Made by a program: the position numbers and the translations under genes. A DNA stretch of 64,000 bases from Bombyx mori. Lineage: Eukaryota; Arthropoda; Insecta; Lepidoptera; Bombycidae. The notes under the pieces were generated by a model. The model was not told the origin of the DNA, did no database searches, and saw nothing but the letters and a program-made list of their open reading frames with translations. Where the stretch lies: assembly GCF_030269925.1 (NCBI RefSeq), contig NC_085111.1, forward strand, positions 1,736,001 to 1,800,000, in the 5' to 3' direction. How positions within the stretch are numbered: position 1 is the stretch's first letter; each line of letters begins with the position of its first letter. Shown piece by piece: positions 1-12,000 of the stretch.

Positions 1-60
1 TTTATTTTACTTATGAACATCAGCAATGACAATGACAGAGTTAAGCCGCTGCCTACATAA
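1..60 (-). repeat. Tail fragment of a LINE-type repeat
   Basis: On the minus strand this short stretch resembles the tail seen at 19260-19378 and 61140-61250 (AGGCAGCGGCTTRRCTCTG, then a gap to TGCTGA). It is a badly decayed copy cut by the window edge. Confidence 0.35.
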
Positions 61-109
61 TTATGTATTTGTGCCCGAGTATAATTAGAACATCTCTGTC
101 CTACAACAG

Positions 110-420
110 CTTAAAATGGAGAACGCTCAACGCCTATTTACCACCTGTCTGCAACGCAAAATGCGCTACTTTGGCCACGTTACCCGCAAAGGTGTAGAAA
201 GCTTGGAACGTCTGATGGTCACTGGAAACGTGAAGGAAAACGTCCTAAAGGCCGTAGCCCCAAACGTTGGTCTGACCAGATCTCCGAGCAAACCAACGGA
301 CCACTTATCGCTGCACTACACCATGCAACTGACCGGAACCAATGGAGGCTGGCAGTCGACAAGCTGAAACGGAGTCACGATCCTCAGTAATGAGGGAGCG
401 ATGAAGAAGAAGAAAAACAA
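110..420 (+). mobile_element. RTE-like LINE 3' fragment (broken reverse transcriptase C-terminus)
   Basis: The plus strand encodes a peptide with the motif RYFGHVTRKGVESLERLMVT, typical of the C-terminus of lepidopteran RTE-type endonuclease/reverse transcriptases (FGHxxR...LE). It ends in the GATGAAGAAGAAGAAAAAC-type tail also seen at the other RTE ends here. The frame closes after 83 residues, so this is a 5'-truncated dead copy. A related and better preserved segment lies at 60745-61040. The family assignment is from motif memory; no alignment was run. Confidence 0.65.
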
Positions 421-1660
421 TTAGAACTGGACCCGATTAGCGAATTGTCATTGGTAACAACTATCGTTCGTCAATCAACTCCCTCGTCACGACGGACGCG
501 GGCTGAGTACCGGTTTGTGAACCTACATCAAATATTCAAAAGATAAATCAATTAGTAAGCGGTTAACTGTGAACAATGGCTGCCAAAGAGCGACCTTGTG
601 TTTTAGTTGCACTCGTAACGAATGAATTAATAAAATGTTGGATGTGACATAAACAATTAAAACCTAACCAGACCTCGTGTCTGAAGGTGGCATTCGCGTT
701 GTATGCCTTGAGCGCGATAAACAGTCTAAGCTTTTTAAAAAAAAATTGGAAATTCCCGACGTAAACACATTTTAGACATGGCCGAAGTTTAGATTTTTTT
801 TTATTGATCTTAGTAGGCAAACGAGCATACGGCCCATTTGATTGATGGTGAGTCGCTAATGGACGTAAGCAATGCCCGGGGCAGAGCCAAGCCGCTGCTT
901 AACGTAAATTATAAATAAAAAGTATATGGAGCTTTATTTAATTTATATGGAGATAAATGATATATTGAAAAAGTCAATGTTATTCGAAAAATATTCTTAA
1001 TAAAAATTTAAATCGTAAAGTCAATTCATTGTATACCTACACCTCTAGATCTTGTTTTTTTTATTTTATTTTTTTATTACGCTCCGTAATTCGTTTCCAA
1101 ATGATTCTTGTCCACAAATTGAACTTTTTTTGTATTTAATGTTTCGCATTGCTTTTTTTTTTTATTTGGTGTACAATAAAGAATACTCTCTCTCTCACTC
1201 CTGTTTAACAAGTAGCCGCGTATGCCACATCCATAATTTGTACGTGAATGAACGGAAGGCAGACGTGCGCCTGTTTCCGTGTACTAAAGCCACTTCCCAT
1301 ATCGAGGAGTGTCGGAAGCCACTCCGTGCCGTACCGTACTCTCTCGCTCCATAAACATTCAGCTATCAAACTAAATTACACCGAGTGTGCTCACCATGGA
1401 TCTAATCACATTATAAAGTACCGGAAATATAATCGTTGATGTTTATACTTTATTTTGCCTGTTTGTTAAAGTGAAAACTTTATTAAGTGACATTGATTGC
1501 ATAATTCTAAGAAAGTCTAAAGCCTGTTTTTTGTAGTACCGATCCTACGAGTAATTTAAAACGGTACGTAAGGGCGATGCTCTTCTGCTTGAGACTTCTT
1601 CATCAACCTAAAATATTCCATCTCAAATTTAAAATAGTTTATTATGTTATTTCACATTGA
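421..1660. other. Intergenic, no supported gene
   Basis: AT-rich DNA. A minus-strand remnant of the CR1-like tail lies at about 786-905 (T-run, then the reverse complement of GGGCCGTATGCTCGT with changes). Short open frames at 563-820 and 1052-1439 have biased, T-run-derived composition and no recognisable domain. A CT run lies at about 1187-1200. Confidence 0.5.
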
Positions 1661-1666
1661 CAAGCG

Positions 1667-2122
1667 AAGTCGTCATGGCCTAAAGGATAAGACGCCCGGT
1701 GCATTCGTGTTGAGCGATGCAACGGAGTTCGAATCCCGCAGGCGGGTACCAATTTTTCTAATGAAATACGTACTCAACAAATGCTCACGATTGACGTCCA
1801 CGGTGAAGGAATGACATCGCGTATAATCAAACCCGCAAAATTAGAATTTGCGTAATTACTGATGGTCGTCGGACGTCTTGAGTCCGCACGGGTAGATACC
1901 ACCATTATGCCTATTTCTGCCGTGAAGCAGTAATGCTTTTCAGTTTGAAGGATGGGGCAGCTGTTATAACTATACTGAGACCTTAAAACTCATAGCTCAA
2001 GATAGGTGACGGCATTTTCGTTGTACATGTCTATGGGCTCCGGTAACCACTTAACAGTAAGTGGGCCGTGAGCTCGTCCATCCATCTTCACCTACGCAAC
2101 AAAAAAAAAAAACAAAAAAAAA
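1667..2122 (+). repeat. Bm1-type SINE, near full length
   Basis: The head has the tRNA-like A box (TGGCCTAAAGGATAAGACG) and B box (GTTCGAATCCC). The body has CGCACGGGTAG, GAAGCAGTAATG and GGTGGCGGCATT-type blocks, and the copy ends in a long A run with one C interruption. Several positions are diverged, so the copy is probably old. I call it Bm1 from memory of the silkworm family. Confidence 0.85.
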
Positions 2123-3470
2123 GGGTTGCAGATCCTACCGATATTAAATGGTCCCTGTAGCAGTCGTTTCTTCCATTTCGAGACAACCGTAATACGCTAA
2201 ACACTTCAGCTACATCTCTCAAGGTTCGTAGTGACGTTCGCATTACAATATCATGGGCTGTGTTGCTCGTTTAACGTCAGGCGAGCCGTGATCTCGTCCG
2301 CTGATGTATTCGATATAACAACAAAACTGCTTACTCGTACAGCAGCCATACGCAGTCCACAACAAAACAGGAAGTTGGTGATTATATTGACCGAAAACAT
2401 AAAAAATAATCATAATGGTAATAAATGATAGTGATCGGCACACGACCGCAGGGAATCACTTTCTCCGCAGGTGCAATCGAGTTTCGTATCTCGATAACCG
2501 ATTGATGGACCTCACATGTGACAAGGTCAATGCCCTGAATAAGATTGGCTCGTGAATGTTAACCATTTATAATATTTTTAAATTATACAATGAATATTAC
2601 AAGTATCTTCGTAAGTACACCTTTCGGTTTTATGTGAATAAATCTCTTAAAAGGATTATGAGAAAGAACCATAGATTATACACTTAATAATATATTCGAG
2701 AGAAAGAACTAAAGTAAAATGACAGTTTAATGTTTTTAGACGGTTAAATTTCGCGAAACGTCATCCGCCAACGACACCAAACAATTTCAAAATCAGTAAA
2801 TCATAGATAAATAATCAGGGAAGGCTTGTTTTATGTTTCTTCCAACGTTTCGACACATTTTTCTTCATGTAGGGTAATCGGTAATAAGAAATATAACACT
2901 AGTTACTGAAACTATGTTACCTACAGTTAAATCTTTGTATCGATCAAGGTTTCGTCGAATTCATAGGGAGTGAATTTTCATAAGTTCCTACTCGACTTGA
3001 TTATAATTAATTTCTAAACGACTTGTGTGAACACGAAAACTGAAAAATATTCGAACTTCGAAGATTTCAGAAGGAATGAAATACTGAAAACATTAAAATT
3101 CTCAACTCTTTTTTTTTTATTTTTCCACTCAACATTTAGAAACACAAAAGTGAGGAATACAAACTATTTTTCATGTTAACCAATTTTTTTGTTTTTAATT
3201 AATCCCTTCTGACATTTTGACATTCCATTTCATATACGCCGACAGCCCTGTGCCTACTGCTTTCACTGTAGTCACAACGAAAACGAAAGTACAACAAAAT
3301 TATCTTGTAACACGTTGTTAATGAGACTCGTTTCCGGCGATCTCTGATCAATATCAATCAAGCACTTTGAAAAGGCGGCACGACATGAAAACTATCTTGT
3401 CGTAGCCGGCGGTAATTACATACCCGATCCTGTGGACCGAATGGTAAACAGTCGACGTCGCCCAAAACAC
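2123..3470. other. Intergenic, nothing recognised
   Basis: AT-rich sequence without domain-bearing open frames, splice-consistent exons or a clear repeat structure. Confidence 0.5.
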
Positions 3471-3473
3471 ATG

Positions 3474-3790
3474 TCATTACGGATCCTCTCGATCCATTAA
3501 CAGTGCTTTTAGGTACTATAAGCAGCGGTCACCGTCCTTGTCGAACCCGTCGCTTGCGACGAAGGTGTCGACGAGTAAATTAATCCACAGACATAGCCCA
3601 CAGAGTTTCTCTACGGATTTTCTCAGTGGGTCGCGTTTCCGATCCGGTGGTAGATTCTGTAAAGCACTGCTCTTGCTGGGGTCAGTGTTAGCACACTCCC
3701 GGTTTGAGCTTCGTGAGCTCACCTACTTACTCGCCCAGTTACGCTGACATAGCCACTCAAGGCTATCAGCTTAGGTAGGAAAAAAAATAC
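3474..3790 (+). repeat. Repeat family B (A-tailed, contains TTTCCGATCCGGTGGTAG), copy 1
   Basis: About 315 bases ending in GGTAGGAAAAAAA. The same sequence recurs at 30375-30688, 34838-35037, 50563-51070 (reverse, split) and 57150-57395. Its core blocks are GTTTCTC-CGGATYTTCTCAGTGG, GATCCGGTGGTAGATTCTG and GCACTGCTCTTGCT. The A tail marks plus as the transposition strand, yet the minus strand keeps a longer shared open frame. It is a non-LTR end or SINE-like family that I cannot name. Confidence 0.75.
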
Positions 3791-5100
3791 AATCATGGCG
3801 CCGAGACGCACACTATATTATTGTTACAACTGGTGCCTTGTATACGTAACAAAATAAAAACCAAGTGGCTTGGCTTGACATTTGAACTGTCATTTATGTC
3901 ATATGGACTTCGTGTATCCTAGTTCCTGTTTCTGACTCAGCCGGGTATCCCAGAACAACGGCGGCGTCGTCCGGACAGCCTGATTGGCTACTGCACCGCG
4001 GAGACTGACCCGTTGGTCGGGCTTCCACGGGGTGGCGCCGCGTGTCTAGTTGTAGTGTTGACCGCGGGTACCTCCCCTACTCTGAGCGGGTTCTGACCCC
4101 GCCGGAGATCGGACATGGGGTGAGAGAGTGCAAGGGGAGTCGTTTAGTGCGGCAGAACCCTAAAAATATCCTTGGGCCCGCGGTCTGCTCCCAACATCTG
4201 CAGAACCCCGCGTGCCCGGACACCTCTGCCCGAAAAAAATATCTCCATTCTTATTAACCCCGTCTTAAATCGTTTCCTCATTACAATACATTTTAAATTA
4301 CAAAAATCATACGAACTGAGAATTTCCTCATGAAGTCCACTGCTGGACATAGGACACTCCTCCTAATATTCGCTACTAAGCCCAACTCGGTTCGTGTCGG
4401 CCTCGGTCTGCTGCTATTCCTTCCTATGCCTTCCACAAGTATTGTCGTATTTACGGAGAGAAGCATCGTCATACTAACTTAGCGGGCTACTAATATACTA
4501 ACTTAATTACTATACTAACTAGGACTTAACGGGCTAGTGATTAAAGTAAAAACCAAAAAATCGCAACATTGATCATTTATTGCCTAACATAACACATGAC
4601 AAGTAGTTTGGAAAAAAAAAGTATTCCAGTTCATCAAAACTCATTTTAACAATAACAATACTATCTCCATGTAGTTTTCATAATAGTCGAGCAATAAATA
4701 GAATTTAAGATTATGATACGCCATATTTAAAAAAAAAAAAACCACCTTTTTTTATTGCCCTTGTAGGCAGATGAGCATACGGCCCACCCGATGGTGAGTG
4801 GTTACCGTCGCCCACGGACGTCAGCAATGCCAGGAGCAGAGCCAAGCCCCTGCCTACCGTAAAATCTATGGTTCGGTTTAAAAATTTGTGACACTGTGAC
4901 AGATATTACAATCCAAACGTAAGTATAGTAAGTAATTTTTTTTATAAATTTGTTTTTTACAAAGATTTATTTATTATAAAAAAAATGAACACAATATTCC
5001 TAAATTACCTGTGATACAATCCCATCAGTCATTGCATTTCCACAACTGTACTGACGATCTCTGTTTAATCGATAAGTAGTGAGGTGAACCTACAGAGACA
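3791..5100. other. Intergenic, with a GC-rich island and a LINE tail
   Basis: Positions 3950-4240 are unusually GC-rich for this window but encode nothing I recognise. Positions 4743-4862 are a minus-strand copy of the CR1-like tail (T run, then the reverse complement of CATCGGGTGGGCCGTATGCTC). The remainder is AT-rich. Confidence 0.5.
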
Positions 5101-5103
5101 GGT

Positions 5104-5266
5104 AGAGCCTCACAAGAGGTGGTACCCACCACGCCCCGCCTATTTCTGCCGTGAAGCAGTAACGCGTTTCGGTTTGAAGGGTGGGGCAGCCGTTGTAACT
5201 ATACTGAAACCTTAGAACTTATATCTCAATGTGGGTGGCGGCATTTACGTTGTAGATGTCTATGTT
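5104..5266 (+). repeat. Bm1-type SINE, internal fragment
   Basis: Body only: CGCCTATTTCTGCCGTGAAG, then GGTTTGAAGGGTGGGGCAGC, ending at GTAGATGTCTATG. The tRNA-like head and the A tail are missing. Confidence 0.8.
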
Positions 5267-6105
5267 ATACTACATATACATATTATGTTCAAAAGATGAC
5301 AGAATGCAAAGTACACCGTGACGTCACACATACCATTTACGCCGCATATAACTAACATAATAAACCAACTAAAAAAATTCAGAAAGAAGAGAAGAGTGAA
5401 TAGAATAGAATAGAAACAATTTCATTTTTCTTCCACCCAATGCTTACGGCCCTCAGATAGTCTCGACTAGTATCGGTATGTGTTAATAAATAATTGAATA
5501 CATGAGTGGATGAAGGGGTTAAGTAACATTTTTAAGATTTTTGAGTTTTTACATTAAATGAAGGTGTTATGTACCTATAAACCATATTAGAGCTGAAAAC
5601 TCTAGGTTTAAAGGCTATTTTTAGAAATTGCATATGATAAAGGAGTTAAGTACGAAGAAAAGTACAAGTAACAAAAGTTTGTTGGCTGTTTCTTCCAAAA
5701 TTAACATATCAAAAATTATCATAATATCGTCTTTTCGTATCAAAAGTGTACAATTTCCAAAAATATTCGAAATTGAGTTAATATGCGGAATTATTTGGTA
5801 TCACCAGTATTTTTCTCATAAATACTGTCAAAAGAGTGTAGTTTAGTTTTTTTTTTTTAGTGTACCTATGTTTTGACTACTATTAACAAAATTAATACAT
5901 AATTTTATCTTAATTTATAAGACAGATAGTTTAACTGGTAAAATATAAAAAAATAAATGTTGCAAAGATTATTAATATTAAAAATATCACATGTTAAACC
6001 TTTAAAAGACTCTCCTGTAAAATTAGTAGGTACGTTTTGAGATTATACAGTTTTAATGCGGGAAGACGATATCCCCTTCATGCACTCGTGTCTTCAATTA
6101 ACAAA
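5267..6105. other. Intergenic, downstream of Tap42
   Basis: AT-rich. The Tap42 3' UTR should run leftward from 6106 on the minus strand. No other gene is supported. Confidence 0.4.
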
Positions 6106-9100
6106 TTAGCTCCTGTTGTGTCGGTTGCCCCAGCCGCGCCGGTGCTCGTCCTTGTACTCGTCCATGTTGCGCTGCCTCTCCAACTCCTCAGGGTCGTCCT
6201 CTTCCACCAAGCGCTCCTGGAATATGACCAAAAAATCTCATTACTCATACAAGGACTTTGTGCAATAATCACATTTACCTACGAAATAATTACTCTGATT
6301 CTAAACTATTAGCATTATCTTATCTTATACCTTTAAGCGAGCAATTCTTGTATATTAATGTATATGTATCTAATCTGAATCTCGGAAACGGAAGGGGATT
6401 TCGGAGGCGATAAATCGATCTAGCTACGATTTATTTTCGGAAAATGTTGTTTTATTCGTGTTTTTAATAATCAACTCTTCCCGACATCTATTGGCGAATA
6501 ATAATACTATTTTTCTTAATTGAGGGCAACTAACCAAGATGGCGTTATCAAAATCGGTCATCGTCTAGTTCTATTTATACATTATACATACATATTTGTA
6601 CCAATACCGAAAAAAAAATTAAGCTCAGTCAATTCATGTTTGGTATTGCCATAAATTAACTTCTTTTAATTTTACGGTCACACCAACTGTCTCTGTGACA
6701 TTTTCTGTGCATGAAGCTCAGGGCCTACCCACTGGTAGAATCTGGAAAATCAGCATCCTGCCTGTTTGGTTCGGCCGTTGTACAATAAGATTGTGACTTC
6801 AACCTCGTGTCTACCTTTGGACCCTATGATCCTCTATGAGCTTCTGCTACAAAGAAACACTGTTTTGCCGGTTTGTATGCAAGTACAATAATATCACCTT
6901 TCGTATTTTCTCGGCTTCGTCAGCATCGTCTCCCGTGCTTTCTATCGTCGTGTGGGGTATGTTTGTGCTTGTACCAGGAAACCTAGCAAATTGAGAAACA
7001 AAAGAAACATTAATTATCCTTTTTTCACCTGTTGGCGTTATTATGCACGTATGTCACGCATCAGCTAATTTTTTAATCTAAAACTCTTTACTAGAGTATA
7101 AAATAATTGAAAAAAAAGAAAAAATCGAATTTCTAATGCACCATAGATAACAATAACCACACTTTCAAAATGGCAGAACCGATATTGATTGCAGTTTTCA
7201 AAAATTTATTCTTTTAGTTCAGCAGAAAAGCTGCTTAAGGCTCTACGTGGGTAGAGTTGAGTGGTCACCGATATTCATTGACATCATTAATGGAAGGGAC
7301 AGTCGAGCCGCTGCCTGCCCTGAAGTTCGTGTAGCCCACAACAATACACAATCATGGCAGAGTGTGTTGTTAAGCACGGGTCACCGGGAGGAAAGAACAT
7401 TCATGCGTTTCACCATGGGGGTTAATTGTGGGGTAAATTGGTCGACATTTAAGAACCAGTTAAAAGGATAATCATGCTTATAAAATACTAGGTAAGCCCG
7501 GTCACACTCCAGTATTTATCGATAAATTGTACGAATAACCTCAAAATGTTAGCACTACATTTCATATGTTGAATGTACTATGACTAAAAATTTCCCACAG
7601 AGAGCCAACAAAAAATACTTGATTTAGTTTCTTTACAATTGAATGATTAGTTGAGGAATGCATAGATGACACACATACCAACATTGATTCTTATTTATAT
7701 TGACCATAGATAAATATAAGGTTGTTTGGAATATAAAGCATTGTTTAGTTTGACTTACGTTCCTTCTCGCACCCTTTGATCATAGAATTCTTCGACTGTC
7801 ATCGTAGGTATGGAGGGGTAACCAATACCGAACACAGCTTTTTGCACTGCATCTCTCGTTATTATCACTGGCTTCAACGGACGGGCTTTGGGCTTTTCTT
7901 TTGTTGATGGTACTGGAATTATGGATGGATTATGTTATGTTTGCTTTTATTTTCGTTATAGTAATGGTCATGGTGACCACAAATTAATAAAGTACATACA
8001 CAAAAATACAGAAGTGAATTATATTCCATTTTCTCTGACAGTAACATGATATTAATTAAGATGGTGATAGCTGAGGCTCACCTTGAAATGCCTTGAATGC
8101 TTGAGCCCACCATGCTAGCAATTTTTATTTATTACAAACAATATAGTACTATGTATTGTTAACATAGTTTAAATAGCAACAATGTAAGATATTACTTACA
8201 GACCAAAAAGCAAATGTGCATTACCATTTAAAATATTATATCAGTAATTTCCAATGCACTTGTGAATTAATCTCATTTATGGGCTCCAATAATTGCATAA
8301 AGACACTGAACATGTATGTTATTTCTGCCAGATAAAACACTTACAATATTAAAATTTATTTATTTATTTATTTAATCAACAATGTTTCAACAGCATTTAA
8401 CTAGACACAAGGTACAGAGGATATTTTCACAAACATGAGCCAATTAAAGAAACACATTATGTTTCCAAAAAATGTTAACATGATTAATGAACACAGGTAG
8501 TAACCTGTAGTACCAACTAAGGTAAAGGTAAGGCAGTTAAATAGGTAGATAAATTTTGTCGAATGATAACTTGCAGAATAAGTTTGAATCTGATTGTGTT
8601 GTGTCGATGTGTGTAAGTGCGTGTGAGTGTATAAAGTGGTTGGTTTACATGGACGCTCTAATTGATTATGATTATGTAATTTAAAAAGTATTTGTTTTTT
8701 CTTTTAGGGTTTAATCTGTAGTTTTTATGAGAGAGAGGTATATCAAGACATGTATCTATAACCTACTAAAAGACTGGCCTGTCAAGAACTTCTGTAAGCT
8801 CCATACTTGATCTAACAGCTGCACTGATATTAAATTTGGCTAGGCAGACAGAGAAATGGAGTTGAATTTAATGCGAATTGATAGAGGCGACTTAAACCTA
8901 CACTAAGATCGCAATGCCATTGGAATTCTTCAAATTCCTATCTCAGGAACACAATGGACTCGGCATGCGCATGGTAAATACATATATGTTTTTTTTTTTT
9001 ATTGCTTACTGGAGCCCATAGACATCCACAACGTAAGTGCGTTACCTACCTTGTGATATAAGTTCTAAGGTCTCACGTATAGTTACAACGGCTGCCCCAC

Positions 9101-11881
9101 CCTTCAAACCGAAACGCATTACTGCTTCACAGCAGAAATAGGCAGGGTGGTGGTACCCACCCGCGCGGACTCACAAGAGGTCCTACCACCAGTAATTACA
9201 CAAATTATAATTTTGCGGGTTTCATTTTTATTACACGATGCTATTCCTTCACCGTGGAAATCAATCGTGAACATTTGCTGAGTACGTATTTCATTAGAAA
9301 AATGGTACCCGCCTGAGATTCGAACACTGGTGCATCGCTCAACACGAATGCACCGGACGTCTTATCCGTTAGGCCACGACGACTTCAAATCAGTACTACT
9401 AATATATTACAATATAATATTGTACAATTGTAAATTATGCCTTTTCTCACAAAAAAAAAAATTTTACCTTCACCAGAACAACTAATCATTTCCAGTATAG
9501 GTTTCTCCCGTTCAATACTGCTAAGTTCATCCAAGACCTCATTGACGTAGCTATGTAACATCGTCAGAAAATACTCTCTTTTAACTTCGTCATCAACAAT
9601 GGGTGATGACATAGCTTTTGACAATGTACCGAGTTTCTCTTTTAACTCTTTTGCTTCTTTGTATCGTTTTATTTTAGTTTCTCTACTTTGAACCTGAAAT
9701 AAAAAATTACATTTACTTTACAAAGTAATTAAAGATAACACTTGCTGGCACATGACTCGTATGTACTGCTGTACTCATCAGTTTGATAATTACTATCAGG
9801 ACAATCAGAATATTTTTTACATACTTTATTTATTATATAATCACACCTGCCTTCACTTGAAACAATATGATAACTAGATAACTGTGGATGTGATGATGGA
9901 TTGTGGATGTGATGATGGATTGTGGATAGATGGATCTACAAACTGGAATACATACACATAAGTCCAATGATTGCAAAGTTATTTACAATGTAGTTGAAGT
10001 TGGAATTTAATGATATCACCAACTAAAGAAAATATGCCAAAAATACTGAATTCTATTTACTACATTTATTGGAAGTCTTGACAAGATCCCGATGACAGAT
10101 TTTTTTAAATAACCAACTTTGAACTAACTTGCTTAAAAATCTGACCTTTCATTTCATAAGTATAAAGGACAATAATATTACCATTGCAGCTATTATATCT
10201 TGCTGGCTCTGTGGTCTAGATGAGGAACTGTTGCTATCACTTAATTGTGGGATCTCCACGTCTGTGACCCCATAGTCTTTGCATCTTTGAAGAAAATCTC
10301 TGTGAACGAAACAGTAATTTACTAAAAATAATATCAGCAGACAAAATTCTGATCTTTTACATGCTTTTATTGCATCTTTTAAATGCTTGTTTTACTCAAA
10401 TGCCACTGCAATCTTACTGCCCAATTAGTTAATATGTAATATAAGAATACACTACTCCAAGGCTGCATCATTCATTGATGTTAATATTATTTGTTAACCA
10501 GCATTAGATAAATGAGCAAACAAAGCAGACCTATAATTAAATAGTAACTGGAACCTACTGGCAACACTAGGAAATGAAAGCACTAAAAATCTTGAGACTT
10601 GCAATTAAGCTATAATATTAGTGGCAAATCTCCTATCTACCGTTCAAACTGAAAACATGATTTCAGAGATAAACAGGATCATAACATTTAAATCTTCAAT
10701 TGAATATCACAACATGTAAACCCTAGCCTCAAAATAAACTGGGAAAAACTCAGTAGGCTTATATCAGCTATAAGCCTAATATCTATAAGCTAATTCGTAA
10801 TAGATGCCAATCAAAAACATTTAGCTAATTCTGTTATGGTGGTAGAGAGCCCTAGATTGTTTTCCAGCATCAGACATAATGAAAATAAGCAATGTGTACC
10901 AGATTGATGAACCTAAGCTTATGGTATTAAAGAATATAAATTGGATTACTTGAAATATATTTCCGCTACTTCGATAATATCTTTTCTGGACGGTCTGCAA
11001 ATTTTCAACGTTAGGGTGCCAAGTAATGCAGGTAATAGCATGTACTTTAATGTTTCTGTAGGCAGCTCTTCCAACTTTTCATTTTTACTGAACATTCCAG
11101 AAAGTGACACTAGTTTCGTGGCCTTCTCGAACTTGGATATTGCAGTTTTTATGGTTACCTGTTATTTGTGATAATATTTAAAGCATTTCTAAATTTACAT
11201 TTAATAGTTTCCATTCATATTTTTATTTTATTTTTATTGTAGTAGTAATTGAAATATGAATATATTATTTATTATAATAATAATAATGTTTTTATTTCAA
11301 GTATCCATGACTCATATAAATTGTTAATAAGACTTAGACCTATGTTAGTAGTTATATTTACATCACAATGAATTACTGTGGTAACATCCCATGGGAGATG
11401 GCACCACAGCGACCCATGTATATACAGTCCAGCCTGCTTGCGATCATGCTCAGGATACTGTTGGAGCTGGCCCTCACTCTGTTTACCAGAGATGCACACC
11501 TCTTACGCATGGTAGCGTAAAAACAATCTATGTGCGCGTCTGCAAACATCCCGGATGCGCTACAAAAGCGGGGCAGCACCACCAGCACCCTAAACGCGTT
11601 ATTGTATTGAACACGGAGAGCATTGTACGATCTTTGAGTATATCCAGTCATTATGAATTTATTATAAATATATTTGTGATATAATATATATCACAAAATT
11701 TCATTACAACAATAAATATAATGTAGTCGGTTAAATATAAACAGCTCTAACCTACCTGAACACTGTCGCTATTCATAGGTTCTTTGACTGTTTCTACAGT
11801 TGTATACAATTTCATTCCTTGATCGAATATATTGCTCAAGGAATCTTCTAATATATCTTGCTCTGTATCAACTTCAGCCAT
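6106..11881 (-). CDS. Tap42: IGBP1/Tap42 (alpha4), regulator of PP2A-type phosphatases
   Basis: Seven exons on the minus strand: 11881-11756, 11158-10950, 10299-10182, 9693-9468, 7912-7759, 6983-6899 and 6216-6106. All introns are GT/AG and phases join exactly, giving 342 residues, close to human IGBP1 (339). The N-terminal TAP42 helical domain begins MAEVDTEQDILEDSLSN. A block rich in K and R containing KIKRYKEAKELK follows. The family signature near residue 250 reads AVFGIGYPSIPTMTVEEFYD, and the C-terminus ends DEYKDEHRRGWGNRHNRS, matching the conserved DxWKDxHxRGxGNR tail. The family binds and stabilises PP2A, PP4 and PP6 catalytic subunits in the cytoplasm. Intron 1 carries an antisense-looking LINE fragment and the intron between exons 4 and 5 carries a reversed Bm1 copy. 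The 5' flank ends in a TIR transposon starting about 120 bases upstream. Confidence 0.93.
8989..9386 (-). repeat. Bm1-type SINE, full length, inside a Tap42 intron
   Basis: Reverse-oriented copy: T run at 8990-9000, then the complemented body, ending with the complemented A box (GGCCACGACGACTT at the right edge) and a B box reading CGAACACTGG instead of the usual form. It lies in the intron between exons 4 and 5 in the same orientation as the gene. Confidence 0.85.
9883..9935 (+). repeat. Short tandem repeat, 18-base unit
   Basis: About two and a half units of a GTGGATGTGATGATGGATT type sequence within a Tap42 intron. Confidence 0.7.
11270..11690 (-). mobile_element. LINE reverse-transcriptase C-terminal fragment
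   Basis: On the minus strand a 92-residue frame (11651-11373) contains NALRVQYNNAFRVLVVLPRF, then SASGMF and TMRKRCASLVNRVRASSNS. This is a common C-terminal segment of lepidopteran LINE polyproteins. The copy is 5'-truncated and sits in Tap42 intron 1, in the same orientation as the gene. The clade is not certain. Confidence 0.65.
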
Positions 11882-12000
11882 TCCGGTTTATTTTAGTTTT
11901 CTTTACCAAATAAAATCGGCACTAAAACAATCAACAATTGTCACAATCTGATACTGACACTGACGTCTGACAACAGTGACACGTGACAGTGGGAAACAGT

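Noticed and set aside
1670..1750. tRNA-like A and B boxes, here and at 9300-9390 and 16140-16210
   Set aside because: They belong to heads of Bm1-type SINEs joined to the SINE body; the fold and anticodon of a working tRNA are not present.
5628..5846. 72-residue AT-rich frame
   Set aside because: Composition-driven, no homology cue, isolated from any exon.
11391..11684. 97-residue plus-strand frame
   Set aside because: Antisense of a LINE C-terminal fragment inside Tap42 intron 1.
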